From: an uncultured Collinsella sp.
GTDB taxonomy: Bacteria; Actinomycetota; Coriobacteriia; Coriobacteriales; Coriobacteriaceae
DNA length: 8,434 nt
Assembly: GCA_902468045.1 (NCBI GenBank)
Contig: CABQXG010000043.1
Span: 1 to 8,434, forward strand
Reading direction: 5' to 3'
Positions 6,519 to 8,434 of the stretch are shown piece by piece; position 1 is the first letter of the stretch; each line of letters begins with the position of its first letter. The notes beneath the pieces were generated by a model. The model searched no databases. It saw only the letters and a program-made list of their open reading frames with translations, and had not been told where the DNA came from. Made by a program: the position numbers and the translations under genes.

Positions 6519-7164
6519 GGTAGTAATCCAATTTTTTCTCGGCAGCACCCAACAGCATCTCGACCACAAAGTTAAAGACCCAGTAAATCAGCGCCGCGAT
6601 CGCAAACGGCACCATGCTCACCTGCGAGGCGACCAGCGCCTTGGCCGTCGAGAACATCTCGCCCACGCCAATGGCAAACGCCAGCGACGTGTCCTTGACC
6701 AGCGTGATGATCTCGTTGCCCATCGCCGGCAAAATGCGCTTGGCGACCTGCGGCATCACGATATACAGAAACGTCTGCATGCGCGAGTAGCCCAGCACCT
6801 CGGCAGCCTCGTATTGACCGCGCGGAATGGACTGCAGGCCCGAGCGATAGATCTCGGCAAAGTAACCGGCGTAGTTGATGATGAACGCCACGACGCACGC
6901 CGTCCACTTGGAATCAGGCGTGAGCGAAATGCCAAACACGTAGTACGGGGCAAAGTAGATGGCAAACATCTGCAGCATGAGCGGCGTACCGCGCATGACC
7001 GAAATGTAGATACGCGCAATCCAGCGGAGCGGCGCAATTTTGCTCATGCGCATAAACGCCACGGGGATTCCCAGCGGAATCGACCCCAGCAGCGTCAGCA
7101 CAAACAGCTGCAAACTGACCAAGAATCCCTGGCCAAGCATCTGCATCATGACTTGAATAGACAT
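6511..7164 (-). CDS. Polar amino-acid ABC importer, permease (HisM/GlnP family)
   Basis: This integral membrane protein of 217 residues forms the channel of the importer. As the only permease gene in the operon it probably works as a homodimer. Hydrophobic segments lie at about 14-36, 52-78, 88-104, 132-146 and 185-205. RGTPLMLQMF (58-67) and IPRGQYEAAEVLGYSRMQTF (113-132) are family hallmarks; the latter is the EAA cytoplasmic loop that docks onto the ATPase. The ATG at 7164 shares its A with the TAA of the binding-protein gene (TAATG), a classic reinitiation junction. A TTG at 7179 in frame is less likely as a start. It precedes the ATPase gene with an 8-base overlap. Confidence 0.92.
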   Translation of the reverse strand: MSIQVMMQMLGQGFLVSLQLFVLTLLGSIPLGIPVAFMRMSKIAPLRWIARIYISVMRGTPLMLQMFAIYFAPYYVFGISLTPDSKWTACVVAFIINYAGYFAEIYRSGLQSIPRGQYEAAEVLGYSRMQTFLYIVMPQVAKRILPAMGNEIITLVKDTSLAFAIGVGEMFSTAKALVASQVSMVPFAIAALIYWVFNFVVEMLLGAAEKKLDYYHD

Positions 7165-8024
7165 TACTTGAGCACCCAATTATCGAAAGATAGACCGTAG
7201 CTTGAATACTTGTCGCACAGGTCCTTGACCGTGCCGTCCTCGTAGAGCGTCTTGAGCGACTCGGTCACGGCATCGGCGGACTTGGTGTCGCCCTTCTTAA
7301 AGCCAACGGCGTAGTGCTCGCTGGACAGCGGCTCATCAAGCTGCGTATAAGCATCGGGCTTGGCGGCAAGCTGATACTGGGCAATCGAAAGGTCGCAAGC
7401 CACGGCATCGACCGCGCCGCTCTCGAGCTGCATAAAGGCCGTGTTGTACTCGCCGATCGTGTCGAGCGTGGCAAACGTCGCCGCCAGATCCTTCTGTTCG
7501 CCCTCGAGCACATCCTGCGCAGCGGAATCGGTCTGGGTAATCACGGTCTTGCCGGCAAGATCGTCCCAGCTCTTGATGCCTGCATCCTTCTTTACCACCA
7601 GCACCTGCTCGTTGAGCATGTACGGCTCGGAGAACGTGTAGTCGTCCTCGCAACCCTCCATGGTAAAGCCGTTCCAGATGCAGTTGATGGCCCCCGAGTT
7701 GAGCAGCGTATCCTTGGCATCCCAGTCGATGGCCTCGTATTTGACCTCCCAGCCCTGCTTATCGGCAACAGCCTTGGCCAGATCGAGGTCAAAACCAGTG
7801 TACTCTCCGTCGTCGCCCACAAAGCCGTACGGAGGATAGGACTTGTCAAAGCCCACGACGAGCTTCTTGGACTCCGCAGCGCCCTTCACATCCTTGGCCG
7901 CGGCAGAGCCAGCAGCGGAGCCCTTGCCGGCACCACCGCCGCAACCGACAAGACCAAGGCCAAGCACCGTGGCGAGCGAGCCGGCTAGACCAACAAACTG
8001 ACGACGAGACATATCGGTGTTCAT
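7164..8024 (-). CDS. Polar amino-acid ABC importer, Tat-type lipoprotein solute-binding protein
   Basis: This 286-residue family 3 (HisJ/GlnH type) solute-binding protein is the first gene of the importer operon. The N-terminus has SRRQFVG (6-12), a twin-arginine motif, then a hydrophobic stretch and the lipobox LVGC with lipidated Cys28. It should be exported folded by Tat and anchored to the outer membrane face. A Gly/Ala/Ser/Lys-rich tether (29-54) precedes the two-lobe domain. Family stretches include FDKSYPPYGF (59-68), YTGFDLDLAKAV (75-86), FSEPY (131-135) and the VITQTDSAAQDVLEG hinge region (161-175). At residue 125, where the family normally has the arginine that grips the ligand's alpha-carboxylate, there is Cys in GCEDDYTFSEPY. 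Five cysteines in all (28, 115, 125, 210, 270) is unusual. The ligand is unknown. The start at 8024 has AAGGGGG six bases upstream; Met5 is an alternative. Confidence 0.92.
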   Translation of the reverse strand: MNTDMSRRQFVGLAGSLATVLGLGLVGCGGGAGKGSAAGSAAAKDVKGAAESKKLVVGFDKSYPPYGFVGDDGEYTGFDLDLAKAVADKQGWEVKYEAIDWDAKDTLLNSGAINCIWNGFTMEGCEDDYTFSEPYMLNEQVLVVKKDAGIKSWDDLAGKTVITQTDSAAQDVLEGEQKDLAATFATLDTIGEYNTAFMQLESGAVDAVACDLSIAQYQLAAKPDAYTQLDEPLSSEHYAVGFKKGDTKSADAVTESLKTLYEDGTVKDLCDKYSSYGLSFDNWVLK

Positions 8025-8039
8025 GGTATTCCCCCTTGA

Positions 8040-8067
8040 TGACACTTTAGTTAGGTAAAGTGAGTCA
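8040..8067. promoter_or_regulatory. Operator-like inverted repeat in the importer leader
   Basis: CACTTTA (8043-8049) and TAAAGTG (8056-8062) form a perfect 7-base inverted repeat with a 6-base centre. The outer TGAC (8040-8043) and GTCA (8064-8067) continue the symmetry with a small offset. It lies between the predicted transcription start (about 8074) and the ribosome site of the binding-protein gene, where a repressor or an RNA hairpin could control the operon. It does not match the ArgR box or any other operator I know. Confidence 0.5.
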
Positions 8068-8080
8068 TGTAACGTTCAGA

Positions 8081-8109
8081 ATCATACACTCTACCTTGAT
8101 AAAGTACAA
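8081..8109 (-). promoter_or_regulatory. Sigma-70-type promoter of the amino-acid importer operon
   Basis: On the reverse strand, TTGTAC (8109-8104) and TATGAT (8086-8081) are separated by exactly 17 bases and each differs from consensus at one or two positions. This is the clearest promoter in the window. Transcription would start near 8074, giving a leader of about 50 bases that contains the 8040-8067 inverted repeat. Confidence 0.75.
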
Positions 8110-8115
8110 GGGAGG

Positions 8116-8143
8116 GTTTGCCCGGCATGGGCGGGGAGCAAAC
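8116..8143. repeat. Inverted repeat in the divergent intergenic region
   Basis: GTTTGC (8116-8121) and GCAAAC (8138-8143) flank an inner GCCC/GGGC hairpin (8120-8130). It lies just upstream of the -35 box of the importer promoter and could be a regulator site or a remnant of a hairpin. Function is unassigned. Confidence 0.3.
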
Positions 8144-8205
8144 ATCGTTGGACTTATCACTGACACGAAATGGACGCTTGCATATCGTCCGCTAGCTTGG
8201 CACGG

Positions 8206-8243
8206 TACAATGCTTTCAGATTTCAATTTGTAAATTAGTGGGG
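8206..8243 (+). promoter_or_regulatory. Possible promoter and ribosome site of the rightmost gene
   Basis: TACAAT (8206-8211) is a near-consensus -10 box about 40 bases before the ATG at 8251. The best upstream hexamer, TTGCAT (8178-8183), is too far away at 22 bases, so the -35 is weak or a regulator is needed. GTGGGG (8238-8243) is a modest ribosome site 7 bases before the start. Confidence 0.35.
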
Positions 8244-8250
8244 TTAATTC

Positions 8251-8434
8251 ATGGCAGAATCTCGTGCGGAGCGTAAGGCTCGTCGTGCTTTGATCGAGGC
8301 GGCTGAGGGGTCGAAGGAGGAGAAATCTTCTACGAAATCCAAGTCTTCTAAAGCTGCAAAAAGCAAACCGACCAAGAGCAGAGCTAAGACCAAGCGTTCT
8401 GACTCTCGTCGAGGCGGGGATAAAGCGCCTCAGA
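8251..8434 (+). CDS. Unidentified protein with basic Lys/Ser/Ala-rich N-terminus (partial)
   Basis: An ATG frame runs open to the right edge and shows the first 61 residues of a longer protein. After a short start with charged helix character (MAESRAERKARRALIEAAEG), it is dominated by Lys, Ser, Ala, Thr and Arg, with about 22 Lys/Arg against few acidic residues after position 24. No transmembrane segment or known domain has begun. Such disordered basic tails precede the first membrane segment of some actinobacterial cell-wall enzymes (LytR-type transferases, penicillin-binding proteins) and also occur in nucleic-acid-binding proteins; the visible part cannot decide. Codon choice differs from the neighbours, with many T-ending codons (CGT, TCT, GCT). 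It is divergent from the importer operon. Confidence 0.7.
   Translation, partial: MAESRAERKARRALIEAAEGSKEEKSSTKSKSSKAAKSKPTKSRAKTKRSDSRRGGDKAPQ

Noticed and set aside
6364..7988. Forward-strand open frames over the ABC importer genes
   Set aside because: The importer genes show complete family motifs and operon-type overlaps on the reverse strand; the forward frames have no motifs.
8025..8045. GTG start seven codons upstream for the binding protein
   Set aside because: It would overlap the ribosome site and the inverted repeat, and the ATG at 8024 already has a good ribosome site and keeps the Tat signal intact.

Overview
The window looks like ordinary chromosomal DNA from a GC-rich Gram-positive gut anaerobe of the Coriobacteriia, most likely Collinsella or a close relative. 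This is inferred from the strongly C/G-ending codons, the Tat-type lipoprotein signal on a solute-binding protein, and the gene types; no marker gene confirms it. There are six complete protein genes and two partial ones at the edges. I see no rRNA, tRNA, CRISPR array, insertion sequence or prophage.

Left part (1-3242): the last codons of an unidentified rightward gene meet a leftward HAD phosphatase at a strong bidirectional terminator. The phosphatase diverges from larE, an ATP-dependent sulfur transferase gene, across an AT-rich promoter region. After larE come about 380 bases without a gene. They hold three separate palindromes, one of which resembles a REP-type dispersed repeat. Next is a membrane-anchored or secreted DNA/RNA non-specific endonuclease with its own extended -10 promoter.

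Middle (3243-5753): a shared terminator separates the nuclease from a convergent, leftward EF-G-like GTPase of 691 residues. Its leader of at least 200 bases contains several hairpins. The protein keeps the EF-G domain layout and P-loop but has altered G3, G4 and G5 motifs.

Right part (5754-8434): a tight leftward three-gene operon encodes a polar amino-acid ABC importer. The order is Tat lipoprotein binding protein, permease, ATPase. A near-consensus promoter and an operator-like hairpin lie before it and a textbook terminator after it. The genes overlap by 1 and 8 bases, which suggests translational coupling. The binding protein captures solute at the outer face, the permease (probably a homodimer) carries it across, and the ATPase dimer drives transport. 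A divergent rightward gene begins at 8251 and runs off the window; only its Lys/Ser/Ala-rich basic N-terminus is visible.

I found no clear undescribed multi-gene system. The points most worth checking are the altered GTPase motifs, the replacement of the usual ligand-binding arginine by cysteine in the binding protein, the REP-like palindrome, and a larE with no lar partners in view.
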